Part shown: in pieces, positions 23,969-35,870 of the stretch | Layout: each line of letters opens with the position of its first letter | How positions within the stretch are numbered: the stretch's first letter is position 1 | Made by a program: the position numbers and the translations under genes | Notes under the pieces: generated by a model | What the model was told of the DNA's origin: nothing | Databases searched by the model: none | What the model saw: the letters and a program-made list of their open reading frames with translations, nothing else | Assembly (NCBI GenBank): GCA_946800325.1 | Contig: OX326962.1 | Span: 569,357 to 633,356, forward strand | Direction: 5' to 3' | Length of the DNA: 64,000 bases | Origin: Luzula sylvatica | Taxonomy: Eukaryota > Streptophyta > Magnoliopsida > Poales > Juncaceae

Positions 23969-25101
23969 GTGCCGGTACCACGGTCAGTTAAGGCATTACG
24001 TGGGTTTTTGGGTCTAACTGGTTATTACCGCCGATTTGTCAAGGACTATGGTCTAATCAGTAAACCGTTGACCAATTTGCTAAAAAAGAATGCATTCAAA
24101 TGGAGTGAGGAAGCCGATTTGGCCTTTAGAAGTTTGAAAGAAGCAATGACAACAACTCCGGTATTGGCAATGCCTGATTTCTCTAAGCCGTTTGAACTCG
24201 ATCGAAACCGATGCATCCGATAAAGGGATTGGTGCTGTGCTCATGCAAGATAGGGGGCCAATTGCCTTTCTCAGTAAAGCATTAGGGCCTAAGAGTTTGG
24301 TCCACATACGAGAAAGATTTATTGGCCTTGCTTTAAGCGGTACAGAAATGGAGACACTATCTCCAAGGGGCCCCATTTGTGATTAGGAAAGATCATGAGA
24401 GTCTAAAGTACCTATTGGAGCAGAGATTGACGCATACCCTAAAACATCAGGCTCTAACTAAGGGACACGAGAAAAGACAAAAAAAGGGGGTTGAGAAGAG
24501 GGTTGCCGATGCCTTGTCTAGAAGGAATGAGGAGAGAAGAGGCGGAGAGTTGATGGTCGTTACTCAGCTAGTTCCAACATGGATGAAAGAGATCTGCCAG
24601 AGCTATGAGGGAGATACTTGGGCACAAGTTCAACTCAGCAAGTTCAAAGAAGGAACAGGTAATGACTCTCTCTGTACCGAACATCAAGGGGCTTTTGTGA
24701 GGTATAAGGTTAGAATTGATGTGGGCACTGGAGGGGCATGGAGAGAGCGAATTGGAAAGGAAATGCATGACGGGGGGCATTCAGGGGTTTTGGGCACTTA
24801 TCAACGACTCAGGAAAAGTTTGGATTGGCCAAACATGAAAAAGGAGGTGTATTCCTATGTGTTAGGATGTTATATCTGCCAACTGAATAAGGTAGAACAC
24901 GTGCCTAGTCCAGGGTTATTACAGCCGATACCTGTACCAGATCGGGCTTGGTGTCATATTAGTATGGATTTCATAACAGGACTACCCAAGTCGGAAGGGA
25001 AAGAAGTCATCTTAGTAGTCATTTACCAGTTGACTAAATATGGGCACGCTAACGCCCTTATCCCACCCATTCAATGCCCTATTGATTTCCTAGAAAAGTA
25101 G
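23969..25101 (+). mobile_element. Ty3/gypsy fragment: RT end, RNase H, integrase start
   Basis: Three overlapping frames together give a collinear but frameshifted pol segment. Frame 1 (23969-24223) has the RT thumb/connection [19 protein letters not shown]. Frame 2 (24192-24386) has the RNase H start [13 protein letters not shown]. Frame 3 (24379-25101) has HESLKYLLEQRLTH, the linker KRVADALSRR, the HHCC finger (GGHSGVLGTYQRL ... CYICQ) and the integrase core opening [20 protein letters not shown]. The copy has at least two frameshifts and stops within the integrase core. It is a plant chromovirus-like element of nuclear origin. Confidence 0.92.
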
Positions 25102-25588
25102 TGAAACTGTCGTGTAGCTCATTTTGTCTTCAGAAAAAAAGACATAGGTTGTATTTCTGTAAATCGATATGCTTCAATACATAGGTCCACAACTCGATAT
25201 ATTTCTGGTATATGAGCACGCCGTCCTCTCTCGCTGCATATAAGCAAGTCACGAATAATATATATATATCTAAAGCGTTCCGCGCTAGCAAGATTGGCTA
25301 GCTCGTTGTCAAGCGGATTGCCGCTAAGCCTGTCACGCGCAATCTCCACTTTATAGCTAACCTAAGTGAGAGCTCCTTTTGTTTGAAGAGCTATTCGAGG
25401 GACCAGTGGCTCAGTAGTTTGACCATTCCTTCTTCTTTTTCCTCTTGGTCGGGTGGGCGCGCATTAAGGGTTTCTTATATCCAAATTGCGATTGAACATC
25501 GATCCACAATCTCGAATGATCAGATTGACATGCGAGGACACGAAATCGAGTTCTAGCGAATTGTAGTCTCAGAAAAAATCACGATGGC

Positions 25589-25606
25589 AGGGGCGCGCAG
25601 CGGGGA
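25589..25606 (+). repeat. GC18 dispersed repeat, copy 15
   Basis: Exact 18-bp match; copy 16 lies 160 bp away in the opposite orientation, making a possible stem with a long loop. Confidence 0.95.
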
Positions 25607-25765
25607 CACCCCGAATTCCGGGATCAGAGTCGATTTGACTTGTCCTCGTAAGTGGATTTCATTGACTTCGTACCAATCCTCCGAATTCACTACGGTCGCT
25701 ATAAGGCCCGGCAAAGGAAGGCTGCGAGTGACCACTGGTAACGGCGCTTCTATGCCATCAGAAGT

Positions 25766-25783
25766 TCCCCGCTGCGCGCCCCT
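25766..25783 (-). repeat. GC18 dispersed repeat, copy 16
   Basis: Exact 18-bp match, inverted relative to copy 15. Confidence 0.95.
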
Positions 25784-26232
25784 TACCTCAGATTGTTCTC
25801 CAGATTGGTCTTTGCCTCTTGCCTGTTGTCCAGAGCTCGTACTCCTCTTTCTTTCGTTAACAGTTCATTCTGTTCCCGAACACTGAAGACTTGCTTCCAA
25901 CCGGCACCCCTTCTGCTTACTGAGAATTCCTTTCCTCACTTGCTGAATACCAGCTCCACCACAGCTACAGCTTCTTCTCGAGCAGCTCTTCTTCCACCTG
26001 TAGCAGCAGCCGTAGCAAGGCCAACTATCACTATCTTCAAATTGACAGCACTTAGGGCATGCCTCTAACGAGAGCTGTATTCAGAGTTGGGGGACCTATG
26101 GGGGGAGGACCAAGATCATCAATCAATAGGAATTGACATCAATATGGTTCCTTTCGCTTCGGGTAGGGCGAGAAGAAGGAAGTCCATAAAGTCTCAAATC
26201 AGCAATGAGCGATAAATTAGAGCCGTCTTCTT

Positions 26233-26250
26233 TCCCCGCTGCGCGCCCCT
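26233..26250 (-). repeat. GC18 dispersed repeat, copy 17
   Basis: Exact 18-bp match in spacer. Confidence 0.95.
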
Positions 26251-27308
26251 AGATCAAATGAAATGGTAGAGGAAAAGAGGGACTTGAACATTTTCGATTG
26301 AGCTTTTCCAAATCTCCTTATCAGTCAATCAGGACTATCTGCAAAGGGCGTGCTTCGCGTCAGATGAGAGTTCGCCTTAGCATTTCGAATATGTCGCTCT
26401 TCGACTGCCATCACTTGCTTTTTATCAAAAGAGGGTATGCCCGGGGACAGAGTGGAACGCAACTAGAAAATGGCGAAAGAGGCTTTTTTACTATCATCAT
26501 TAGGGCTTCCCCAATCTTCAATCTGAAATAGCGGTCGGTCACCCCACCACCAGGAGCTCTTTTTCGACAGGAGTCAAAGTATCCAACTCCCCGGCAGAAA
26601 AGGGATTGCAGACGATAAGCAAGATTTCCTCCAAGACTGCAACAAAGAGACTGAATCAGAAGGAATTGAAATTCTCCCCTAATGTAGACTTCTTCCCGAG
26701 CATGAAAATCAGTCTCTTCTTTGACAGAGATCTTATCCGTGCGGTTGTCTCAGATCGATTTCCGAGTTGACTTTTGATTAGAAATTACTGAGTTTTCCAC
26801 AAAATCTTCAAACCGTATTTTCGCTATTTCTTCTATTTCTTTGAAGCTTACCTGACCGGGGTTCTTTCTAAATGATGTGCGCGGTACAAAATGGTGCATA
26901 ACTCTTTGAAGTCATCCTCTTTTTTGGCTCATACGAAAGACATCAATATGATATTCGATCAATGTTCGAATCGTCATGCTTTGAGCTTAGCCGATACATA
27001 ATACGAATCCTCACGTGCAAGTTCGTGTGGAAGAAAAGAACTCAAAGGCGGTCTTGCTACTTGCCAACTGATGAGATCCGTGTCTGGGAAAGACAGATTT
27101 GCATGTGTGAAATAGCTAGACTTTCAAAAACAAGGACCGTGGACATACCAAGAAGCAAAAGATCCAACCTACTCAGTCCAAACTCAAATCAAAAGCACTA
27201 GCACCGCGTCCCTGGCCATTATCCAAAAACCAGAATTGGTAAAGGGGTCTCAACCAGTACATCACGACCTTTGACCCATAAAGGAGAAAGATTGGTCACG
27301 CTATCTAT

Positions 27309-27992
27309 CTATCTATAGTGACAGGCGAGGGACTTGTTAGTTAGATCTTCCTTCTCTTCCACTTCTTCCCTCCTCTCACTCTTATCTTCTGTCTTTGCTT
27401 TGGAGCCGTCACCAACGGGAGTCGAACCTGTACGGAAGGGATGTTTCCCTGTGAACTTATTAGGATCGATTCCAGTAACTATTCGCCTAAATAGAGTTTG
27501 ATTCACATTGATACAAAAACCAACGTCCTCTCTATTTTTTTTATCCGAATGAGCGTTAACATGAATCGTAATCAAAAAGTGCCTATATTGAGTAGCCATG
27601 ACATGGATCTCCCCGGTTTCCCATCCAAAAGGGGCGCGCAGCGGGGACTCTGCCCCCTGGTAGTAATGTCTTTTTGGTAAATCATCAAAGGGAGTCAAAA
27701 TGTCTTCACTCGTTCCAAGTTTATACTCTTCTATTCCTGTGGCTAAATACTGCTGACTCCCTATTATAGCTCCTTCATCTTTGTGTATAAAATGAGAGTA
27801 TTCAATTAGAGATCCTACAGATATGTCTTTTGGTACCTCAAAGTAATAACATTGATATCTAGGAGTAGTATTACATAACCTGTATACTAGTTTCATACTT
27901 ATGATAGAACAACAAAGTAGTAACTGAGATGAACGGCTATACGTGGCCACTCCTAATACTGAAGAAACACTCATTCGAGGCTGGGTAAACAT
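27309..27992 (-). CDS. Unidentified 227-codon frame interrupted by GC18
   Basis: An ATG-initiated frame of 227 codons that I cannot assign. It reads like folded protein (YQCYYFEVPKDISVGSLIEY, HKDEGAIIGSQQYLATGIEE) with a charged Lys/Glu-rich C-terminal tail (residues about 200-220). GC18 copy 18 sits in frame and contributes SPLRAPF near residue 118, adding 18 bases (six codons) without breaking the frame. None of the usual plant mitochondrial genes matches. It could be a lineage-specific gene, a piece of a mitochondrial plasmid, or chance. Confidence 0.4.
   Translation of the reverse strand: MFTQPRMSVSSVLGVATYSRSSQLLLCCSIISMKLVYRLCNTTPRYQCYYFEVPKDISVGSLIEYSHFIHKDEGAIIGSQQYLATGIEEYKLGTSEDILTPFDDLPKRHYYQGAESPLRAPFGWETGEIHVMATQYRHFLITIHVNAHSDKKNREDVGFCINVNQTLFRRIVTGIDPNKFTGKHPFRTGSTPVGDGSKAKTEDKSERREEVEEKEDLTNKSLACHYR
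27630..27647 (+). repeat. GC18 dispersed repeat, copy 18
   Basis: Exact 18-bp match within the minus-strand frame at 27309-27992, read there as the codons for SPLRAP. Confidence 0.95.
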
Positions 27993-28302
27993 CGTAAGGC
28001 TATCTGACTAGATTGATAAATTCCAATTATGTGAGGACGTGATGTGAGGAAAAAAGATACAAGACAGCAGGAATGAAGGGAAAGAAGTGAGTTCGTGGAC
28101 CGGAAGTTGATATTACCCCATGGGTCACAGAGACTCCAGATTAGCAAATCTAACATATAGATATGTCAGCTACTATATATAAGGACTTTCTCATCTCAAG
28201 ATTAGCGAGTTGACAAGTAAGCAGCATTGTAACCGCGAATACCTCTTACACCACCTTCCTTGGTTTATCTAGATCCTATACGCTATTTGTCATTTATGGA
28301 TT

Positions 28303-28320
28303 TCCCCGCTGCGCGCCCCT
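28303..28320 (-). repeat. GC18 dispersed repeat, copy 19
   Basis: Exact 18-bp match in spacer. Confidence 0.95.
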
Positions 28321-28505
28321 CATGTATTGAAGTCAATTGATATGTGAACAATTTCTGATATAATCAAGTGCAATATTGATCGATGTCAATCATGATATGA
28401 GGATTGGCCTTTCTCTTTCTTTGTCTTTCTTTTCCGTAACTAGCGAAGGACAGTCCATGTTCCGCGAGCTACGACTCAAGTTCCGCACGAACAGGAAAGG
28501 CGAGC

Positions 28506-28547
28506 TCCGACTCACCACTTATCTCAAGTTCCGAACACTTCCTCACT
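28506..28547 (-). repeat. 42-bp inverted repeat, partner of 50757-50798
   Basis: Forty-two bases beginning TCCGACTCACCACTTATCTC are the exact reverse complement of 50757-50798. Similar sequence with differences extends beyond this on the 28460 side (GCGAGCTACGACTCAAGTTCCG). A perfect repeat of this size could support low-frequency recombination, which would invert the 22 kb between. Confidence 0.9.
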
Positions 28548-28874
28548 AGGATCAACTAAAGCATCAGTAAGTGATTCGAAAGTGAAAACTACCGGGTCTT
28601 GCTTAGCGGCAGTAATCAATATCTTATTCCACGATCGAAAGAAGACAAGAAGCATCTCCTTCGGTTCCGGGTTCTAGTTAAGGTTCCTATCCTAGAAAAA
28701 GTTCCAACGCTTCTAGGGCAGCGGCTTTGTTCTACACTCTTCTACTCTCGAAGCTGTCAGAGCGAGACTCTGATGTCTCTGACGTGTAATCGTCGTACTG
28801 TTGCCTCGCCTGCCCTATCCTATTAGCCGCCTATGTAGCGATACCCGGGCCTCTCTTCCTGCATCAGAATAGAG

Positions 28875-28892
28875 TCCCCGCTGCGCGCCCCT
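28875..28892 (-). repeat. GC18 dispersed repeat, copy 20
   Basis: Exact 18-bp match in spacer. Confidence 0.95.
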
Positions 28893-29457
28893 GAGGTATC
28901 TCCTTTGTTCCAGGCGCCGGGAAGTCTTCAGTCACATCATTCGGGAAACAAAAGAGGTGCACGCATAAAAGACTCGTTACTACACACATACCCATCTAAA
29001 CTGAGGATTGAATCAAGCAAAGGAAGCAAAGCCAAGAGGCGGGCATCGGTCTTCTCCTTCCACGGGCGAAAGAGCATTCCATTGGGCAATGAGCTTTTCA
29101 CAAGACAGAGGACTAGAATATGTGAACAAACTGTGAATATTACTTCATAAATCCAAATCCATTAGAGAAGCTTTGCGGGTCCTACTAGCACTTTTGAAAG
29201 TCAAGGCTATAAGCTCTGGCAGATGTACGTGAAGAAAGCCTTCCATAACGGTGAGCTTGATAGAGAGATTTCTATGGATCAACCACCTCGAGATACAGAA
29301 AAATAAAGACAAAATGACAAAGCGTAGTTGATTAGCGATCGGGAAAGATTTTCTATGGTGCCATTGGACAATGGCTACTAGAACTCTGCTATGAAAGTCA
29401 GTACCTTTTTTCCTTCTCTCCTTGTGTCTTGGCCTCTTTCATCTCTCTTTTGGACTG

Positions 29458-29475
29458 AGGGGCGCGCAGCGGGGA
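29458..29475 (+). repeat. GC18 dispersed repeat, copy 21
   Basis: Exact 18-bp match; followed by about 3.8 kb with only a weak copy. Confidence 0.95.
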
Positions 29476-30519
29476 CATCAAATCCTAACATAAGGTGCTT
29501 AAACAAAACATGTCTGCATACTTCGATACATTATACGTCTTTGAATTGGTGTGTAATTCTCAAGGTTCAGAATCAAAGTAGCGAACTGCAGGTGCTTTTT
29601 GGAACATGGTATCGGCGCATTGTTCATAAATCTGCACGTCTGGGTAGTTACACAGGATTGGATGTATACTTTTCCTTCCTTTTTTCCTGGTATTAGAATG
29701 ACTCTTGACAGCATTTGTTTGTTCTCACTTTTCAGTTCTCACTTTTCTCATACAAAGCAAGGTTTTTGAAGTAGATGATTTTCATTCTCTCGGGCTATTG
29801 ACAGTGGCAGGGTCCTTTCTTCATCATCATCTGTCATTCAATGACATTAGATAATAGAGACAAGTTGTTTTGTCATTGCCTGACATTGGTGAATCAGGAT
29901 TTGTTGATGTGATTGGACCAGTCCCCCCGACAGTTTGATAGCCGCTTCCGCTTCAGGCCCCGTAACCAGTTTGCATAATGATCCCGCCTAGGTATCTGTC
30001 TTTCTGACTTAGAGTCAAAGCGGGATAGTGAGTTATCCCGATCCCCTTGACTGAGGACCAAGGCAAGCAGGGGCCCGTAGCGGGGGAATAGATTGAAGAG
30101 GCAGCAGGCAATGGGAATCAAAGAAATACAACCTCGAACTCATAGAACTAGGAAACTATAAGAGCATTGGCTCAGAGAGCAGAAATCCTTTACAAGACTA
30201 CAAGCTAAGAGAGGAAACCGCTTACTAAGAATGGAGATGGAAGTCATAAGTCATGGCTCGGAAAGCTGTTCTACGAATCACATGGAGATCTCAGGATCTC
30301 GAGATACTATTAGAGATGCCTTCTAGAAAGGAAATCATCGAAAGAGTATGACCTCGTCTCATCGGATTCGGAAGGGTAGGATTAGAGAGAATTCTCTATT
30401 GTTTCTTGAAGCCTTTGTAGCTCTTCCTGGACTTTGGCTAGGTTCAGCAAGTGAATTTGGAAAGAAAGGTTGTTGTCATAAGCCTGGATTACCGATCCTT
30501 AGAGTCCCCCAAAGGTGTT

Positions 30520-30625
30520 AGAAGCTTGGAAGCTAAGAAGCTACTCGTTTATGAGCAAGAAGCTAAGAAGCGACTCCTTTATGACCCAGAAGCTAGTCGT
30601 TTATGACCCGGAAGCTAGTCGAACC
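30520..30625 (+). repeat. Short tandem repeat, unit about 25-30 bp
   Basis: About four copies of GAAGCTAAGAAGCTACTC plus TTTATGACC, with truncation in the later units. Confidence 0.75.
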
Positions 30626-32280
30626 ATCGGTCCAGAACTAGAAGTATGATCAACACCTTGGCTAGAAGGACCTCTTATTGCCATTCTCCTATTAGTACCT
30701 CTTATTATTCGATAAGGGGACAGATGAGCCTTCTACTGTTGCCTACCAACTCTCATCCATGATACTTGTACTTATTGTTTTCTTTCTCCTCCCGAGACCT
30801 TAGTAGTTGATTCCTCCGGTGCCTACCAAGTCTCATTTGGAAGAGATGGGACATGTACTTCTCAAGGCTGTTCGTTTGACTCCTGTTTCATGCAGACAGT
30901 CGTCCACATTACTCTCATTACCTCGGAGTACCGATCCCACATCAGGTTACATTCCCTGCTTGCCCACTAGAAAGAACCACTTCCTAGTGACGCACTTGAA
31001 TTCACACCGTAGTTATAGTCCCAAGCTTTCCATTCTCCATTCAAGTTACCGAGACACGACTAGCTTCTATCCCTGATTCAACCTTTGAGTGGATGCAACA
31101 TCTCAGAACCCTCAAACTCACTAATAACCATTTATGACTCTTCCAAGTCGGTCAAGCGCAAAATATGGAGGAGCTCCACCTCGCAAATTGGAGTAACTTG
31201 CAAGAGGTAGAGTACTTTGGTGGTGAAAAGCTAAGGAGAATGTCCCTCTCTGGTAACAAGGGTTGGGCATCACCACCTACCTACTGGCGAGACCTCTTCC
31301 TTCCCAGGGCAGCATCCCAGGTATACAATGACCTAGATGACCCACTCCTACGGCCCAGAGAACCAAATCAGTCTGAAACAGAGATGAAGCCAGCATCCCT
31401 GGGGCATCAGTAGCTACACGACCTATGCCCCATACGTCACTTCTGTCTTCACTTCAGCATCTGATAGCCAAGTAGCTTAACCTATCTCTCTTTTCCTGTA
31501 GCCCTGGTCGTGAGTTCTGTAAACAATCTCTGTCTCAAACAAAGGAGTACGCAAATAGAATAGGAGTGAAGCTTATATGCTCTCCACATTAGTCGTGACT
31601 TGCTGTGAGGAATTTCTTCTTCCTTTACTGAAATACAAATTGCCGACTCACCTGAAAACCTAGGTAGAGACTTGGGTACACACAATTGGAAGAAAGTTCC
31701 CCCGCACTCGCAAAAGCAGAATATTACATCATTCCTTGAAGTTCCCAAACTTCCCCTACACTAAGGAAGGGTTGAATAAAGACGAAGCCGGAAGTACGAA
31801 ACTTACGGAAAAGAAGCGGGTAAGCTCGCTACTGACGAACCCGAAGATAGGCTCATGATAGGAAGCGACAGATACGCCACTTCCGGAAAAAAAGAAGCAG
31901 GGATTTGAGCTAGTGCCGGGAGGGGTCAGTTCGCTAGTTAGGGACGGGTGGCCTTCGCAACTTCCATACGAAGAAGAAACATCAGTTTACGCGGAGGAAG
32001 CAGCAGTCAGTCCCTTCTCCCGGGGGGCCGACAAGCGGGACTACTTGAATCTGATCCATTCTTGTAAGCGCGCCTTTAGCGGTCCAACCTGCCAGGTAGG
32101 GATTGTAGCTAGGACAAACCTTGCCTTGCCCTTAAGCCTTTGATTACGAAACTGTCTTCCGCTTTCACACTTGAGCAAATTATATAGATATAGCTAGCGA
32201 CTTAGTAGGTCTATGGCCTGCCCCCGAAACAAGTACTAGCGTATAGCATAACCAAATGGAAATGCGGCTGGAACAAATGC

Positions 32281-32760
32281 CACCTACTGCCTTGCCTTTG
32301 CTCCCTCTACTTTGTCTAGATCTGCTGCTGGGTATGGAAGTCCTCGTGCTCCCTTTTATTCTATAGATGTAAGGTACATTGCTAGGTATGCTGCTTACTT
32401 AGATGCTTATACTGGACCTGGTACTGCTACTGATAGCTTAGGTAGGTATGTACCGAAAGTCGGAACAGTGTCAAAAGTCGAACAAGCATCAACTGCTGCA
32501 TCTGTCTCTGCTTTTGCTGCTACTGGCTTTTTATATGATGGATCTCCTGTATATGGATCTTGATATGGAACCAATGAAGGGCGGGATGCTACCCTTGCTT
32601 CTGAAGCTGCTATAGGTGTATCCTTCTCTGTATAAGCTAGTGCTGTTGGTGATGGATCGACTTATGGATCTAGATCTCGTACTGGATATACGACTGTCTA
32701 TGCAACTAGGTACGCTACCGAAGCTGGAGGGGGTATGGATTTGGAGGATCTGCTACTGTT
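32281..32760 (+). other. Low-complexity Tyr/Ala/Gly/Ser-coding stretch
   Basis: One frame reads a Tyr-, Ala-, Gly-, Ser- and Thr-rich protein for about 150 codons (RYIARYAAYLDAYTG, then LYDGSPVYGS, then TGYTTVYATRYATEAGGG), broken by TGA at 32561 and a TAA near 32630. The pattern of YGS, ATRYA and DGSPVYG is repetitive but not a clean tandem array. The frame opens at TTG, not ATG. It may be a decayed repetitive protein gene or simple-sequence expansion of GGATCT/GCTACTG motifs. Confidence 0.4.
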
Positions 32761-35700
32761 GATTTGACTAGGTATGCATGAGTAGTAGTTATTGCAACGG
32801 ACTAGGAAACAGAGGCAATGGGCTTTCCTTCTCTTTTTGGGAAGGAAGAAGATCATACCAAAGTGACGGAGCTAGGCAAGCAAAGAACTTCTTGCGTATA
32901 CTTCTGTCCAGTAGTGCTTGAACTTTCTAGATCAGGAAAGTCAATCAAAGAAAGGCCCCTCGCGGCGCGGGTGGTACGCATGTATCGAAATGATATCACC
33001 GTCAAGCTGTACTCCCTTTTCAAGATCATGACAGGTTTGTTTGCTATGTGCTGTATCGTGTCCTGGATTGGATCCTTTGACCAATTCGGGTGCGAGTGGA
33101 TTGATGAGTTTGTCAAGACCCGGCGACACTCTATCCTTGCCTTGCTGTTACTTATATTTGAGAACTGCTAGTCCTCGCCGCTCCTCAGCTTGATAGTTGA
33201 TAGCTCGATATTAAGAGTTCGCTGGCTTTCCGTTGAGGGGCGCACAGCGGGGAGTTATTGATGCTGGTTTCAATCGCTTGCTGTCCTCCAACTTGCTGTT
33301 TAGGGCCAAGTCTTCTTCCATGGGCACACCGGGATCTGTCCTCGCTCGAGATCTTCTATATTAGAGGAGTTCCTCTATTCTAGTTCGAGTCGGCGTAAGA
33401 CATTCGCCATTACCTTACAGGGAGAGAAATCTCCCCTTTGCTACTTCATCCTGCTCCTTGAGGAAGTCCAAGATCTGGTTGAAGGAAGCATGTTCCTGGC
33501 GCTGGCGCTCTTCTCTTCCTTTTAGAGCTAGGAGTTGACCAGCCCTTTGCTTTGGCCCAATAGATTTCCTGCATCATTCTTTTGGTCATTCCTTCTTCTG
33601 GCCAAATAGACTTCTGTAGAAAGGTCCGGCTTAAGACACCTTGGAAAGCGATCGATCTAGATAGGGACAAGAATTTCAAAGAAGACCAATTCTGTCTATC
33701 TATGATACTCATCGATGAACCTAATTGATAGATTCAGAGAAAGAGGAAGGGATTGCTAATCACGATTGATTGAAATCCATATTCTAGTCAACCATTATAC
33801 GAAATTATCAACATCAGGATTTACATCATATGTCTTTTGTGAATCTCGTTCCGTTGGAGACTCTAATACGAGAATTGGTTGAGCTCCAATGGCCTCCTCG
33901 TAAGCAACTACAGATCTGGAGAGAAAAGAAGGAAAAAAGAAATCACTCTTATATGAACCGGCACTACCTCCCTTTCTCGCTTAGACAGATAATGCGTTTA
34001 TGCCAAAACTAGGACACCTGCAAGGAACTACTACCTTTATGGCTCTTGGGCTGGCTGGACTCCTATGGTTCAGTTTCACCTCTATCATAAGCTTGGCCCT
34101 GTCTTTTAGGAGGGATGTGCTTTCTTTTCTTTCATTCATCTTCCTTCCATTACTCAATCAAGAGAGAATGAAATCATTGACCAGGGCCTCAAGTTCTCCA
34201 GTTGGTATCTATGGGTTGACCCGTCTCGTGCGATAGGTGCCGTTTACTACGATGAAAGCTCTTTGACTTTTTGTGCTCAAAACATTATACCTTTCTCGCT
34301 GCTCGGAACTCTAGAGTCTCCTTCTCCTCGGAACATTCTACTTTCCATAGTGGCTTGCTTTTCATGAAGGACTGGAGAGAAGATGGAGCGCGAAAGAATT
34401 TCTTCAACTTGTTTCGTTGGTAGATATTCTCAGAAATAGTCTAGTTGGTGGGAAGATGCGGATAAGCTTTGGAAGCAAGGGCGAGTAAGCATATAAGCTC
34501 TGAGAGTGAATTTGCTTTTCAATCAGGACATTTTCTATTATAGACATAATCTTGAATGAAAGTGGAGTTTGCTACGACTACTCGTGACCAACCAACCGAT
34601 GAGAAGGAAAAAAGAAATCACTACTATCAAAACAAAAAGGTAGATGTAGATGCTGACGTTCTGAGAATCTAATAAGATCTTGAGACGAGTGAGAATAAGG
34701 AGAAAGATTTCACTGGTTCTAGATAATAGCCATTCGATAGCCCTATCCATTGGAGGGACGTTCTTTCGGGCTATATCCATATAAAGAAGATGTGAACATT
34801 CATTTTAGAGAGGCAGCGTTCTTGGGAATAGTGTAAGTAGTCATTTGGTCCAACACATGCAAGTTGATAGCCCACCTTCTTTCCTACTTAGAATAGAAGA
34901 AGTTCTTTTTCTAGGACGTTCTTTCTCATGTGGCTCCCAATATTGGTAATTAACACCACTTTCTCTTTCCGGAAATAGGTTAAGTTTTCTTCCTGGCTAG
35001 GAGTCAAGCTGTTCAGTGTATGTAATTATAAGTCAGGAGTTGGGAGCGGTTTCGTATCACAAAGAAGTGAGCTGTTTTGTAGCTAGGAATTATGAGCTAG
35101 TGTCTTAGGGTTTGTGGTTTTTTGGACTTTCCGTGCTGGGAAAAGAGCTCAGTTTCAATAGCTCAGCTCAGTAGAGATCAATTGCCAAGTCAGGGCAGCT
35201 CCAACCACTCCGACTCCGAGACGAGTCAAAAGCCCCAGGACAGGTCAGAGGATGATGTATGCTTGGTAGTTTAACGGAAAGACCTGTTCACTCGAGATTA
35301 CGCACCACAGAGAACCCTTGAAATCACCTACCTCATAAGCCCGACTTGGATCTTCATTCAAAGGAAGGCTAAGGAGATCTGTTTTTTCGTATATCAATCC
35401 AGATGCGAGTTCTTTCTTTTTCTTTTGTTTGTGTTTTGTTTCTATCTGTGTCTTTCTTGAAACCAATAGAGAAGAAGATATTGATGCTCGCCGTACTTTC
35501 TGAACGAGAAGGCCGAACGGACACTGCCAAACTTGGCTGCCATATGCGCAACAACATCAGTAGGTTCAAATCACGATGGTATTGGTGCAGCAGCTTCACC
35601 ACGATGCACCGGTTGTTCTCCTCTGACTGTAGCAAAGATCCCTCACTCTCCTATATATCAGTAACAAGGCGTGGCATGTTTCAGAATGTATGCTGATGTT

Positions 35701-35870
35701 GTTCCTTTGCTGTATGACAAAAAACAAACACCATAAAACATAACATAAATGCAACACGCACGCTGGAACTCAACTAATACACACTGCGCAAATCAGATTT
35801 CGCCGCTATCCAAGGTACCTCAAGTGGAGCCTTGTCGCACAACCGGAACCTACCCATCCATTGGAACACC
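32761..35870. other. Spacer, no gene recognised
   Basis: Only short, unassigned frames; a 117-codon plus-strand frame at 32818-33171 has a hydrophobic C-terminal half but no family signature. GC18 copy 22 is the only repeat noted. Confidence 0.5.
33236..33253 (+). repeat. GC18 dispersed repeat, copy 22 (variant)
   Basis: Same single-base variant as copy 14 (GCGCACAGC). About 6 kb without a copy follows. Confidence 0.9.

Larger units (their letters stand above)
25102..27308. other. Spacer with three GC18 copies
   Basis: A 76-codon minus-strand frame (25119-25349) is open, but I do not recognise it. No tRNA or intron part is visible. Confidence 0.5.
27993..32280. other. Spacer, no gene recognised
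   Basis: Holds GC18 copies 19-21, a weak GC18-like copy at 30070-30085 (GGGGCCCGTAGCGGGG), the inverted 42-bp repeat at 28506, a short tandem repeat at 30520 and CTTCCGGAA-family fragments at 31790-31930. No coding region or RNA gene is recognised. Confidence 0.5.

Noticed and set aside
27407..27432. CAGGTTCGACTCCCGTT on the minus strand, resembling a tRNA 3' end
   Set aside because: The T-stem has a mismatch and no cloverleaf can be drawn; it lies within the 227-codon frame.
30070..30085. Possible diverged GC18 copy GGGGCCCGTAGCGGGG
   Set aside because: Two differences from the core and different outer bases; too weak to count, though it may be real.
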